64,000 nt of DNA, from assembly GCA_038205755.1 (NCBI GenBank), contig JBBRBN010000005.1, forward strand, positions 17,025-81,024. Reading direction: 5' to 3'. Source of the DNA: JANNWF01 sp038205755 (GTDB lineage Bacteria; Pseudomonadota; Gammaproteobacteria; Xanthomonadales; Xanthomonadaceae). Within the stretch, counting starts at the first letter, position 1; each line of letters opens with the position of its first letter. Under the pieces are notes generated by a model. It was not told the DNA's origin. It was given only the letters and a program-made list of their open reading frames with translations, and searched no databases. The translations under genes and the position numbers were made by a program. This document shows positions 55,602 through 63,392 of the stretch, piece after piece.

Positions 55602-56924
55602 CTATTCGGTGAGCTTGCGCACCAGCTTTTCCCAATCTTCGCGCAACTTGCCGTCCGTCTCCTGCAGCAGTCGAATCTGCCGACAGGCATGCAGCACGGT
55701 GGTGTGGTCGCGACCGCCAAATGCATCGCCAATTTCAGGCAGGCTGTGCTCAGTCAACTCCTTCGTCAGCGCCATAGCCGTCTGCCGCGGGCGAGCCAGC
55801 GAACGCGTCCGGCGCTTCGACAGCAGATCCTTGATCTGCAGCCCGTAGTAGTCTGCCACGGTCTTCTGGATGTTGGGGATGCTGATCGCCAGCTGCTGGG
55901 CACGCAGCAGGTCGCGTAGCGTCTCCTGCGCGAAATCAACGCTGATCGAGCGGCCCATGAAGTTGGCGCGCGCCGCCAGCGTGTTCAAGGCACCCTCCAG
56001 ATCGCGCACGTTCGAGCGCATCCGTTTGGCGATCAGAAACGCCACCTCATCCGGCAGTGCCAGACCGCGCTCGCGCGCCTTGGTCAGCAGGATCGCCGCC
56101 CGCGTCTCGAAGTCGGGCGGTTCGATCGCCACCGACAGTCCCCACCCGAGGCGCGACTTCAAACGCGGTTCGAGATTCTCGACTTCTTTCGGGTAGCGGT
56201 CGCAGGTCAGGATGATCTGCTGCTTGCCGTCAAACAGTGCGTTGAAGGTGTGGAAAAACTCCTCCTGCGTGCGGTCCTTGCCGGCAAAAAACTGAATATC
56301 GTCGATCAGCAGCGCGTCGACCTGCTGGAACTGGCGCTTGAACTGGTCCATCGACTTTTCCGACAGCGCCTTCATCATGCCGGCAAAAAACTGCTCTGAG
56401 CGCAGATACAGCACGCGAGTCGACGGATTGTGGCTGCGCATCGCGTTGCCTGCCGCATGCATCAGATGCGTCTTACCGAGACCCGTCCCGCCGTAGAGCA
56501 GCAGCGGGTTGTAGGCGCGCCCTGGGCTTGCCGCCACCTGCATTGCGGCCGCTCGTCCCAGCTGGTTCGACTTGCCTTCGACAAAACTATCGAACCGGTA
56601 GGCCGGCTCGAGATTGCTGGACGGTTCGCCTGCGCCTCGGCCGACCGGCGCCGCCGCGCGCTTTGCGGGCTGCGGTTCAACCCGCGCAAAGCTGCCGACC
56701 TCAAGTCTTACCGCCAAGCCGGGCTCCGCCGTGAAGTGCCTCGCCAGTTCTCCGATGCGGGGCAGATAGCGCTCGCGCACGGTGTCGATCACGAACGCAT
56801 TCGGCGCGAGCACCACGAGGCCGCCGTCGCGCAGCTCGGCCTGCAGCGGCTTGATCCAGGTCATGAACTCGTCGACCGCCAGTTCACCCTGCAGCCGTTC
56901 GAGGCAAGCACTCCAGACGCTCAT
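55602..56924 (-). CDS. dnaA: Chromosomal replication initiator DnaA
   Basis: A 440-residue initiator. Domain I is at residues 1-85 (MSVWSACLERLQGELAVDEFMTWIKPLQAE), then a short linker (about 90-120), the AAA+ domain with Walker A GGTGLGKTH and Walker B ALLIDDIQFF, and C-terminal domain IV with the DnaA signature GGRDHTTVLHACRQI. No Shine-Dalgarno precedes the ATG (the bases immediately upstream are ACCCCCG). A family B repeat begins 10 bp upstream, replacing the usual leader. Confidence 0.98.
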   Translation of the reverse strand: MSVWSACLERLQGELAVDEFMTWIKPLQAELRDGGLVVLAPNAFVIDTVRERYLPRIGELARHFTAEPGLAVRLEVGSFARVEPQPAKRAAAPVGRGAGEPSSNLEPAYRFDSFVEGKSNQLGRAAAMQVAASPGRAYNPLLLYGGTGLGKTHLMHAAGNAMRSHNPSTRVLYLRSEQFFAGMMKALSEKSMDQFKRQFQQVDALLIDDIQFFAGKDRTQEEFFHTFNALFDGKQQIILTCDRYPKEVENLEPRLKSRLGWGLSVAIEPPDFETRAAILLTKARERGLALPDEVAFLIAKRMRSNVRDLEGALNTLAARANFMGRSISVDFAQETLRDLLRAQQLAISIPNIQKTVADYYGLQIKDLLSKRRTRSLARPRQTAMALTKELTEHSLPEIGDAFGGRDHTTVLHACRQIRLLQETDGKLREDWEKLVRKLTE

Positions 56925-56934
56925 CGGGGGTCTA

Positions 56935-57096
56935 GCCCGAACGTTTCATGAATTCGCGCGTTGGTTGCGCAGGATGGTGTTCGCACAAGTGATTTTCCGA
57001 AAGAGCACCGTTTCGGGCCATCCGACCGACTGGGGACAATCGCTTGTGCGAACAAGACACCAGCGAGGGCGTGCGAGATTCATGAATCATGCGGGC
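56935..57096 (+). repeat. MITE-like element, family B, in the dnaA upstream region
   Basis: 162 bp from GCCCGAACGTTTCATGAAT to ATTCATGAATCATGCGGGC, the terminal repeats of family B with a few changes, with TA on the left. Inside, TGTTCGCACAAG is inverted as CTTGTGCGAACA around CCGAAAGAGCACCGTTTCGG, so the copy can form a long nested hairpin. It occupies the dnaA side of the dnaA-rpmH divergent region (56925-57276); the rest of that region holds the rpmH promoter. Confidence 0.85.
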
Positions 57097-57209
57097 TGGC
57101 GCCAGTCTGGCAAGATCACCCCGGCGTATCGCAGGCGCTGCTGCGGGCCGAGCGGTGACGGACCGCCGAGTCTACGCCGGGCCTCCTGCCCCTGCAAAGC
57201 CGCAGCGAA

Positions 57210-57238
57210 TTGACGAAAACCAACAGCCGCGCTAACCT
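57210..57238 (+). promoter_or_regulatory. rpmH: Sigma-70 promoter of rpmH
   Basis: TTGACG, a 17-bp spacer and TAACCT, ending 38 bp before the rpmH start codon. Five of six -35 and four of six -10 bases match. Confidence 0.6.
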
Positions 57239-57276
57239 TCGCGGTCTTTTCCGCCAAAAATTCAACGGTTGCCGCC

Positions 57277-57411
57277 ATGAAGCGCACGTTCCAGCCCAGC
57301 AATCTCAAGCGCGCCCGCACCCACGGGTTCCGCGCCCGCATGGCGACCGCCGACGGTCGCAAGATCATCAACGCTCGCCGCGCCAAGGGCCGCAAGCGCC
57401 TGATCCCCTGA
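57277..57411 (+). CDS. rpmH: 50S ribosomal protein L34
   Basis: A 44-residue highly basic protein, MKRTFQPSNLKRARTHGFRA and ending GRKRLIP, that matches L34 over its whole length. It is divergent from dnaA and upstream of rnpA, the conserved order. Confidence 0.98.
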   Translation: MKRTFQPSNLKRARTHGFRARMATADGRKIINARRAKGRKRLIP

Positions 57412-57527
57412 TCTGGCCAGGCTGACCTGGTCAGCTGGTCGAGTCAGCCGGCGCGATTGCCTGTCGCAGCCACCCCGACTGCCGCGATCTGAACCGACGC
57501 GGCTGTGACACCGCCGCCCGCAGACCC

Positions 57528-58010
57528 ATGAGCGATTACGCTTTCCCGCGCCAGCGAAGGGTTACGGCAAGTGCCGACTACACCCGCAGCTTCGCTGACG
57601 GGAGGCGCTTCACGAGCCGCTGTTTTCGCGTCCACTGGTGCCCGGGCGCTACCCCGGCACGTCTAGGACTGGCGGTGTCACGCAAGGTGTCAACGCGGGC
57701 GGTGGATCGCAATCGCATCAAGCGCAGCGCGCGCGAAAGCTTCCGCCACGCCTGCGGCGCGCTGCCCAACGGAGATGCCGTGCTGGTCGCGCAGCGCGCA
57801 GTGCTCGCCCTGTCTCCTGCGCAGCTGCGATCGGAGCTGAGCGGGATCTGGCAGAAAATCGCCGCGTTGCCCGCGTCACCCGCCCAAGGCACAATCAGCC
57901 CAGTACCTGTCGAACGCCGCCGGGTCCCCGCGTCGACCGCATCCGTGGCTCCCCCCCAACCCGCCGCCGAGCGCTCGCCGCCCGCCGAGCCGACGTCTTC
58001 GAGCGCATGA
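57528..58010 (+). CDS. rnpA: Ribonuclease P protein component
   Basis: A 160-residue RNase P protein that helps the catalytic RNA mature tRNA 5' ends. The RNA-binding motif is DRNRIKRSARESFR, with RLGLAVSRKVSTRAV before it. The conserved part ends near residue 115; the last 45 residues are a Pro/Ala/Ser-rich tail beyond the usual length. Its stop overlaps the yidC start by 4 bp, so no yidD gene lies between them as it does in many bacteria. Confidence 0.95.
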   Translation: MSDYAFPRQRRVTASADYTRSFADGRRFTSRCFRVHWCPGATPARLGLAVSRKVSTRAVDRNRIKRSARESFRHACGALPNGDAVLVAQRAVLALSPAQLRSELSGIWQKIAALPASPAQGTISPVPVERRRVPASTASVAPPQPAAERSPPAEPTSSSA

Positions 58011-59722
58011 ACCAGACCCGAACTTTCCTGTTGTTTGCCTGGCTGCTGGTCGGCTTTCTGATCTGGCAAGCGTGGCAAACCGATTACCACTCGGGGCCTG
58101 CCCAGCCGCCGGTCAGCGCTGCGCTTGGCGATCGCTCCATCGAAGCGGGGAGCGACGCCGGTGTCGATCCGACCCTGCCGCCGCCGCCTTCCGCGGATGT
58201 CGATTCCTCATCAATCACTGCGCCACAGACTGGGCTGGACAGCGTTCCAGGCAGTCCCGTTGACGCACTCGCGCGGACCGAGCCGGTGGTCGTCACGACC
58301 GACGTGATGCGGCTGACCATCGACCCGCGCGGGGCCAGCCTGATTCGTGCCGAACTGCTCGATTTTCCCGAAAGCACCGAGCCGGGCGCGCCATCAGTCC
58401 AGCTGTTCAGTCAGGCGCCAGGTCAGTATTTTTCGGCCCAGGCGGGCTGGGTCAGCGCCACGGGTCCGGCGCCGAGCCACCAGCAGATGTTCACCGCGCC
58501 AGCCGGAGAGTTCAGGCTGTACGGCGGGCAAACCACGCTTGAAGTGCCGTTCCAGTGGACCGATCCATCGGGCCTGAGCCTTTCCCGCACTTTCGTGTTC
58601 GAGCGCGGCAGCTATCTGGTCACCATGCATGAGACGCTGGAGAACCGCTCCGACGTCGCCTGGCGCGGTTACGCCTATCGCCAGATGCTGCGTGAGCCGC
58701 CGCCGAGCAAGGGCGGTGGATTCACCAACCCGGAGGCATACAGCTTCGTCGGCGCGGCCTGGTTCACGCCGACCGAGAAGTTCAACAAGCTGACGTTTGA
58801 CGACTTCGACCCGCGCCAACCGCTCGATGTGGCCGGCCAGAACGGCTGGGTCGCGATGCTTCAGCACTACTTCTTTGCGGCTTGGATTCCCGCGACGACC
58901 GAGCCTTCGCGGTTCACCACGGCGACCGTGTCGGGCCGCTATCTGATCCGTACCGTCGCGCCGACCGTGGAAGTGGCCGTTGGCGGCAGTCAGCAGTCCA
59001 CCACGCGTCTGTATGTGGGGCCCAAGCTGCAGGAACAGCTGGCCGGGCTGGCGCCGGGCCTTGAGCGCACCATCGATTACGGCATCCTGACCCTGCTCGC
59101 CGAGCCGCTGTTCTGGCTGCTGTCGCTGTTCCACACGCTGACCGGCAACTGGGGCTGGGCGATCATCCTGCTGGTGCTGCTGATCAAGGCGGTGTTTTTC
59201 AAGCTGTCGGAAGCGCAGTACAAGAGCTTTGCCAGGATGCGCGCCGTGCAGCCGCGCATCGAGTCGCTGAAGGAGCGCTACGGCGATGACAAGCAGAAGT
59301 TCAACACGGCGATGATGGAGCTGTACAAGAAAGAGAAGATCAACCCGATGGGCGGCTGTCTTCCGATTCTGGTGCAGATCCCGGTGTTCATCTCGCTCTA
59401 CTGGGTGCTGCTTGAATCGGTCGAGCTGCGCCACGCGCCCTGGATACTGTGGATCCAGAACCTGTCGGCGCCGGATCCCTACTTCGTGCTGCCGGCATTG
59501 AATCTGGTCACCATGTGGCTGACCCAGAAGCTGTCGCCAGCGCCGGGCATGGACCCGATGCAGAAGAAGATGATGCAGGCCATGCCGCTGGTGTTCGGCG
59601 TGCTGTTCGCCTTCTTCCCGGCCGGACTGGTGCTGTACTGGACCGTCAACGGCGGGCTGGGTCTGCTGCAGCAGTGGGTGATCACCAAGCGCCACGGCGA
59701 GCCGACGCCGGCCAAGTCGTGA
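58007..59722 (+). CDS. yidC: Membrane protein insertase YidC
   Basis: A 571-residue insertase. An N-terminal helix (TFLLFAWLLVGFLIWQAWQ) precedes the periplasmic beta domain (about residues 90-350). The C-terminal catalytic part has LFWLLSLFHTLTGNWGWAIILLVLLIKAVFF, the Arg-containing RMRAVQPRIESLKERYGDDKQKF and NPMGGCLPILVQIPVFISLYWVL. The start at 58007 (MNQTRTFLLF) overlaps rnpA by 4 bp; the open frame further upstream is antisense-free noise. Confidence 0.97.
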   Translation: MNQTRTFLLFAWLLVGFLIWQAWQTDYHSGPAQPPVSAALGDRSIEAGSDAGVDPTLPPPPSADVDSSSITAPQTGLDSVPGSPVDALARTEPVVVTTDVMRLTIDPRGASLIRAELLDFPESTEPGAPSVQLFSQAPGQYFSAQAGWVSATGPAPSHQQMFTAPAGEFRLYGGQTTLEVPFQWTDPSGLSLSRTFVFERGSYLVTMHETLENRSDVAWRGYAYRQMLREPPPSKGGGFTNPEAYSFVGAAWFTPTEKFNKLTFDDFDPRQPLDVAGQNGWVAMLQHYFFAAWIPATTEPSRFTTATVSGRYLIRTVAPTVEVAVGGSQQSTTRLYVGPKLQEQLAGLAPGLERTIDYGILTLLAEPLFWLLSLFHTLTGNWGWAIILLVLLIKAVFFKLSEAQYKSFARMRAVQPRIESLKERYGDDKQKFNTAMMELYKKEKINPMGGCLPILVQIPVFISLYWVLLESVELRHAPWILWIQNLSAPDPYFVLPALNLVTMWLTQKLSPAPGMDPMQKKMMQAMPLVFGVLFAFFPAGLVLYWTVNGGLGLLQQWVITKRHGEPTPAKS

Positions 59723-59726
59723 ACTG

Positions 59727-59789
59727 AAGGGCTCAGGACCTGGATAGCCGGACTCAGGAAACTGAGTTGACGCCTCGGCCCTGAGCCTT
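59727..59789 (+). terminator. Nested stem-loop between yidC and mnmE
   Basis: AAGGGCTCAGG pairs with CCCTGAGCCTT (one bulge) and encloses a second hairpin ACTCAG-GAAA-CTGAGT (59752-59767). It ends in a weak TTCTT. It could be a partial terminator or an mRNA processing/stability element. Confidence 0.5.
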
Positions 59790-59806
59790 CTTAGCCAACG
59801 CATCGT

Positions 59807-61144
59807 ATGAGTCTCGACACCATTGCCGCCATCGCCACGCCCGCAGGGGCCGGTGGCATTGGGGTGATCAGGATCAGCGGCGCGCAGGCACCCGCCATTG
59901 CGAGCATGCTGCTGGGGCGGGCAGCGCAACCGCGCCACGCCCACTACCTCGCGTTCAAGGAATGCGACGGCGACGTGATCGACCACGGCCTGCTGCTGGC
60001 GTTTCCGGCGCCGCACTCCTACACCGGCGAAGACGTGGTCGAACTGCAGGCGCACGGCAGTGCGCCGCTGCTGGCCGCCCTGTTGCGCCGGGTGTGTGAT
60101 CTGGGTGCACGCATGGCACGACCCGGCGAGTTTACCGAGCGCGCCTTTCTCAACGGCAAGCTTGATCTTGCCCAGGCCGAAGCGGTCGCCGATCTGATTG
60201 CGGCCGGTTCCGACGCCGCCGCCCGCGCCGCCCTGCGTTCGCTTGACGGCGTGTTCTCGCGGCGGGTGGAGGCGCTGCGCCAGCAGATCGTCAGGCTGCG
60301 CGTCCACGTCGAGGCGGCCATTGACTTTCCGGAGGAAGAGATCGACTTCCTCGCCGACGGACAGATCGACGCCGCGCTGACCGCAGCGCGCGGCGAACAT
60401 CACAACCTGCTCGACGAATCACGCCGTGGCCAGCGCCTGCGCGATGGCCTGCACGTGGTTATCGTGGGGCCACCCAACGCCGGCAAAAGCTCCCTGCTCA
60501 ACGCCCTGGCCGGCAGCGAACGCGCCATCGTCACCGCCATTCCGGGCACCACCCGCGATCTGCTGCGCGAGTCCATCCGCATCGATGGGGTCGAACTGTC
60601 GCTGGTCGACACCGCCGGGCTGCGCGCTCACAGCGACGACCCGATTGAACGCGAAGGCATGCGCCGCGCGCAGGCGGAAGTGACGCGCGCCGATCTCGTC
60701 CTGGCGGTCATTGAGTGCGGTGACTCGCAGGGGCGACAGGATCTCCAGCAAACGATTGCCGCGACGCAAGCAGTGATCTGGATTCACAGCAAGATTGACC
60801 AGCACGCCGAACGCGCGCGTCGCGAGGACGCCGCCGCTGGCACGCATCTTTGGCTGTCCGCCAAGACCGGCGAAGGGTTGGACTCGCTGAGTCACGCGCT
60901 CAAGGCCGCCGCAGGCATAGACGGCAGCGCCGGCGCCTTCACCGCGCGAGCCCGTCACGTCGCCGCGCTGGAACGCACCGGAGCGCACCTCGCCGACGCG
61001 GCCGAGCAGCTGGCAGCAGGCATGGGCGAACTGGTCGCCGAGGAGCTGCGCAGCGCCCACGAAACCTTGGGCGAGATCACCGGCGCAGTGCGCAGCGATG
61101 ATCTGCTGGGCGAAATCTTCTCCAGCTTCTGTATCGGAAAATAG
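59807..61144 (+). CDS. mnmE: tRNA modification GTPase MnmE
   Basis: A 445-residue GTPase that with MnmG modifies the wobble uridine of tRNAs. The N-terminal folate-binding domain starts DTIAAIATPAGAGGIGVIRISG. The GTPase domain has G1 GPPNAGKSSLLNALAG, G2/G3 IPGTTRDLL and DTAGLR. The C-terminus ends SFCIGK with the catalytic Cys. It follows yidC in the usual order. Confidence 0.98.
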   Translation: MSLDTIAAIATPAGAGGIGVIRISGAQAPAIASMLLGRAAQPRHAHYLAFKECDGDVIDHGLLLAFPAPHSYTGEDVVELQAHGSAPLLAALLRRVCDLGARMARPGEFTERAFLNGKLDLAQAEAVADLIAAGSDAAARAALRSLDGVFSRRVEALRQQIVRLRVHVEAAIDFPEEEIDFLADGQIDAALTAARGEHHNLLDESRRGQRLRDGLHVVIVGPPNAGKSSLLNALAGSERAIVTAIPGTTRDLLRESIRIDGVELSLVDTAGLRAHSDDPIEREGMRRAQAEVTRADLVLAVIECGDSQGRQDLQQTIAATQAVIWIHSKIDQHAERARREDAAAGTHLWLSAKTGEGLDSLSHALKAAAGIDGSAGAFTARARHVAALERTGAHLADAAEQLAAGMGELVAEELRSAHETLGEITGAVRSDDLLGEIFSSFCIGK

Positions 61145-61440
61145 CGCGCTTGCGCGCCCTGCGCTCGGCCTGGCGGTGTCGACCGCGTGCCGGGTGGCGC
61201 GTCGACACCCTGCCTGGCGCAATCGACCTGCACAGCCTGCTCGACGCCACTGCGCCTATCGAAGTGGGGCAGCCGGTGCCGCGCAATTGACCCCGCGCAA
61301 TTGACCCACCACATGCAGGGCGACCCACCCTGGGCGGCCTGCGTCCGAAGGCCGTTATCGCCATCGATCGAAGGCAACTCGTAGCGTAGCTACCATGTCG
61401 AACGGATCGCGTCGCCGACACCGCCTATGGAACGCACACC
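61145..61440. other. Spacer downstream of mnmE with hairpins
   Basis: GGTGTCGAC-N17-GTCGACACC (61175-61209) is a perfect 9-bp inverted repeat; GCGCGC-TTGC-GCGC lies just before it. Neither has a T tract. No gene is seen. Confidence 0.4.
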
Positions 61441-61596
61441 ATGCGTCGGACGAAGGCGTCACTCATCTATCGCCGGACGAAGAACCTGCGAGCGGTCCAA
61501 CTCCTGCTTGGGCACACCCAGCTTGAGAGCACGGCTCGCTACCTCGGAATCGAGGTCGATGACGCGCTGGAGATGGCGGAGCAAAAAGAGGTCCAG
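61414..61596 (+). pseudogene. Tyrosine recombinase (integrase) remnant
   Basis: The frame reads YGTHTMRRTKASLIYRRTKN, then LRAVQLLLGHTQLESTARYLGIEVDDALEMAEQ. This is the C-terminal end of a phage/integron-type integrase with the HxxR pair, the GH motif and the Tyr in RYLG. The N-terminal domains are absent and the frame degenerates downstream, so this is a relic of an excised or decayed element. The following 61600-61900 shows only non-coding sequence. Confidence 0.75.
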
Positions 61597-61921
61597 AGAG
61601 TATCAGCCGAAGGCGCCTGCTCAGCGGGCGCTCTTCGGCCATGGTCGGACGTTCGCGATAGGCGTGTTGGAGATTCTGGCGGTGATTGCGATTCCGTGGG
61701 TTGGAGGCCCGCGTGATCGCGACTTCGGCGCAGTGGCGCCCTACGTCCTGAAAGGCAACGCGAGTCCTGCCCGGGACAACCGGCATTGCGTCGCTCAGTG
61801 CGGCGGGCTGAGGCGCGATCCTCCAAAGCGGTCAAGTCGCTCCTTTGGCAAGCGCACGCGTTTGGCGGAGTTCATCCCTTCTGCGTGAGACTTGCCGGCC
61901 GCAAACCTCGAAGGACTCCGC

Positions 61922-62962
61922 TTGGCCGTTCTCGCCCGATTTCTCGCACTCACGGCTCTGCTGGCGCTTCCGGTGTCTGCCGCTGAATCGCCGGCGGCTG
62001 ATGACGCTCCTACGCTCGAAACCCTGGTGGTGACCGGGGTGATGCCAGGCCCCGGGCTCTGGCGCGTCGAAAGCGACAATCGCACGTTGTGGATCATGGC
62101 TACGGTCAGCCCGCTTTCGCGCGACGTGAAGTGGGAGGCACTGCAGGTGGAAGAAATTCTGGGGCAGGCTGATGCCGTGCTGAGCCCGGCTGGCGCCGAA
62201 GCTGATCTTAGTGCCGGCGACGTCCTCAAGATGATGACGCTGGCGCGTTCGGCCAACGCGGCAACCAAGCTGCCCGCCCGAAAAAAGCTGATCGATGTAC
62301 TTCCTCCGACTACCTATGGGCGCTGGTCGGCCACGAAGCAGCAGTACCTTCCCGCTGACCGGAAAGTGGAGCGGCAGCGCCCGGTATTCGCTTCGCAGGC
62401 GCTGTACTTTGGCGCGATCAGCGCCGGGGGGCTGACCCGCTCGAACATTGTCTGGAATTTTGTCAAAAATCGCGCCGCTGAACTCGACGTGCCAGTCGTG
62501 AACACGCAGGTGCGAATGCCGTTGGCGTTGGATCGCAAACGCTACAAGGCCGGCATCCAAGCCCTGGCGAATTCGCAGCTCGACGACATCACCTGTTTCA
62601 CCGCGACTCTCGACGCGCTGCCGACGGATCTGGAGACCATGAAGCTCGGCGCCAACGCTTGGGCCACCGGCGACTTGGATCGCCTGCTGCAGCTGGAGCA
62701 CGCTGCGCTCGCGCCTCCCTGCAAGGCGTTCTACGACCAGACCATGGGCTTTCAGAACAAACCGGAGTGGGGCCGCGCGGCCCGCACGGCGTGGCTGGCG
62801 GCTGCCGATGCCGCGCTGGCCGAGAACGACACCACGCTGGCCGTCATGCCCATGGCCGACCTGCTGGGGCCATCGGGGGTCCTGGCTGAATTCAAGGCAC
62901 GCGGCTACACCGTCGCTGCACCCGATGCCGAAGACTCGGCGTTGGACTCGGAGGTCGACTAA
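61922..62962 (+). CDS. TraB/GumN family protein
   Basis: An exported protein of about 346 residues. The signal segment is LARFLALTALLALPVSAA. The family motif region is GPGLWRVESDNRTLWIMATVSPLSRDVKWEALQVEEIL, followed by a helical body and ALAENDTTLAVMPMADLLGPSGVLAEFKARGY. In most TraB/GumN proteins the first motif has a GxxH; here it is MATVSPL, so the expected His is absent, which is common in the GumN subgroup. The start is a TTG with AAGGA seven bases upstream; no ATG is suitable. Confidence 0.78.
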   Translation: MAVLARFLALTALLALPVSAAESPAADDAPTLETLVVTGVMPGPGLWRVESDNRTLWIMATVSPLSRDVKWEALQVEEILGQADAVLSPAGAEADLSAGDVLKMMTLARSANAATKLPARKKLIDVLPPTTYGRWSATKQQYLPADRKVERQRPVFASQALYFGAISAGGLTRSNIVWNFVKNRAAELDVPVVNTQVRMPLALDRKRYKAGIQALANSQLDDITCFTATLDALPTDLETMKLGANAWATGDLDRLLQLEHAALAPPCKAFYDQTMGFQNKPEWGRAARTAWLAAADAALAENDTTLAVMPMADLLGPSGVLAEFKARGYTVAAPDAEDSALDSEVD

Positions 62963-63209
62963 GCCCGGCACTTGAGTCCGGCCTGAAAACAAACGGCGTC
63001 TACGATCTGGGCTGGGGTGGCGTCAGCAGTGAATGCCTTGAGCCTAGAGCGGCGGAAACCGGCCAACAACGGTCACTCAGTCCATTTGCGAGATCACTGC
63101 TCCGAAGCGGCCACTCGGAATCTCGGAGGCAGCTTCACCTCACCATTGCTCAGCCTCTCAGCGTGCCAAGCCGGCTTGTCAGCTCATACAGAATTTTATA
63201 TATCCGGCA
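62963..63209. other. Spacer upstream of the RAYT-like gene
   Basis: No gene recognised. AT-rich GAATTTTATATATCC near 63190-63205 may be part of a promoter for the downstream transposase gene. Confidence 0.3.
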
Positions 63210-63323
63210 CAAACGAACGTGGACGCCCAACAAACGAACGTGGACACCCAATAACCAACGAACGTGTGCACGGACGTGGACACCCAAGACGAGGTGTGCA
63301 CGGACGTGGACACCCAAGACGAG
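63210..63323. repeat. Direct repeats upstream of the RAYT-like transposase gene
   Basis: Two 21-bp units (CAAACGAACGTGGACRCCCA) at 63210-63230 and 63231-63251 are followed by a 30-bp unit repeated twice exactly (63264-63293, 63294-63323). All share the core ACGTGGACRCCCAA. This kind of short repeat next to an IS200-like transposase is what REP-associated systems show. Confidence 0.85.
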
Positions 63324-63392
63324 GAAAAATCCTACACGCCAGACCGCCTTCTGCCGATAGCCGACAACGCCGTGTCGCGTCACGCTCAGTGC

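Noticed and set aside
57638..58006. An N-terminal extension of yidC by 123 residues
   Set aside because: It overlaps rnpA in another frame, and the conserved YidC N-terminus MNQTRTFLLF starts at 58007.
63210..63323. CRISPR-like array at the right end
   Set aside because: The units are tandem with no spacers between them, there are no cas genes, and the repeat lies upstream of an IS200-like transposase.
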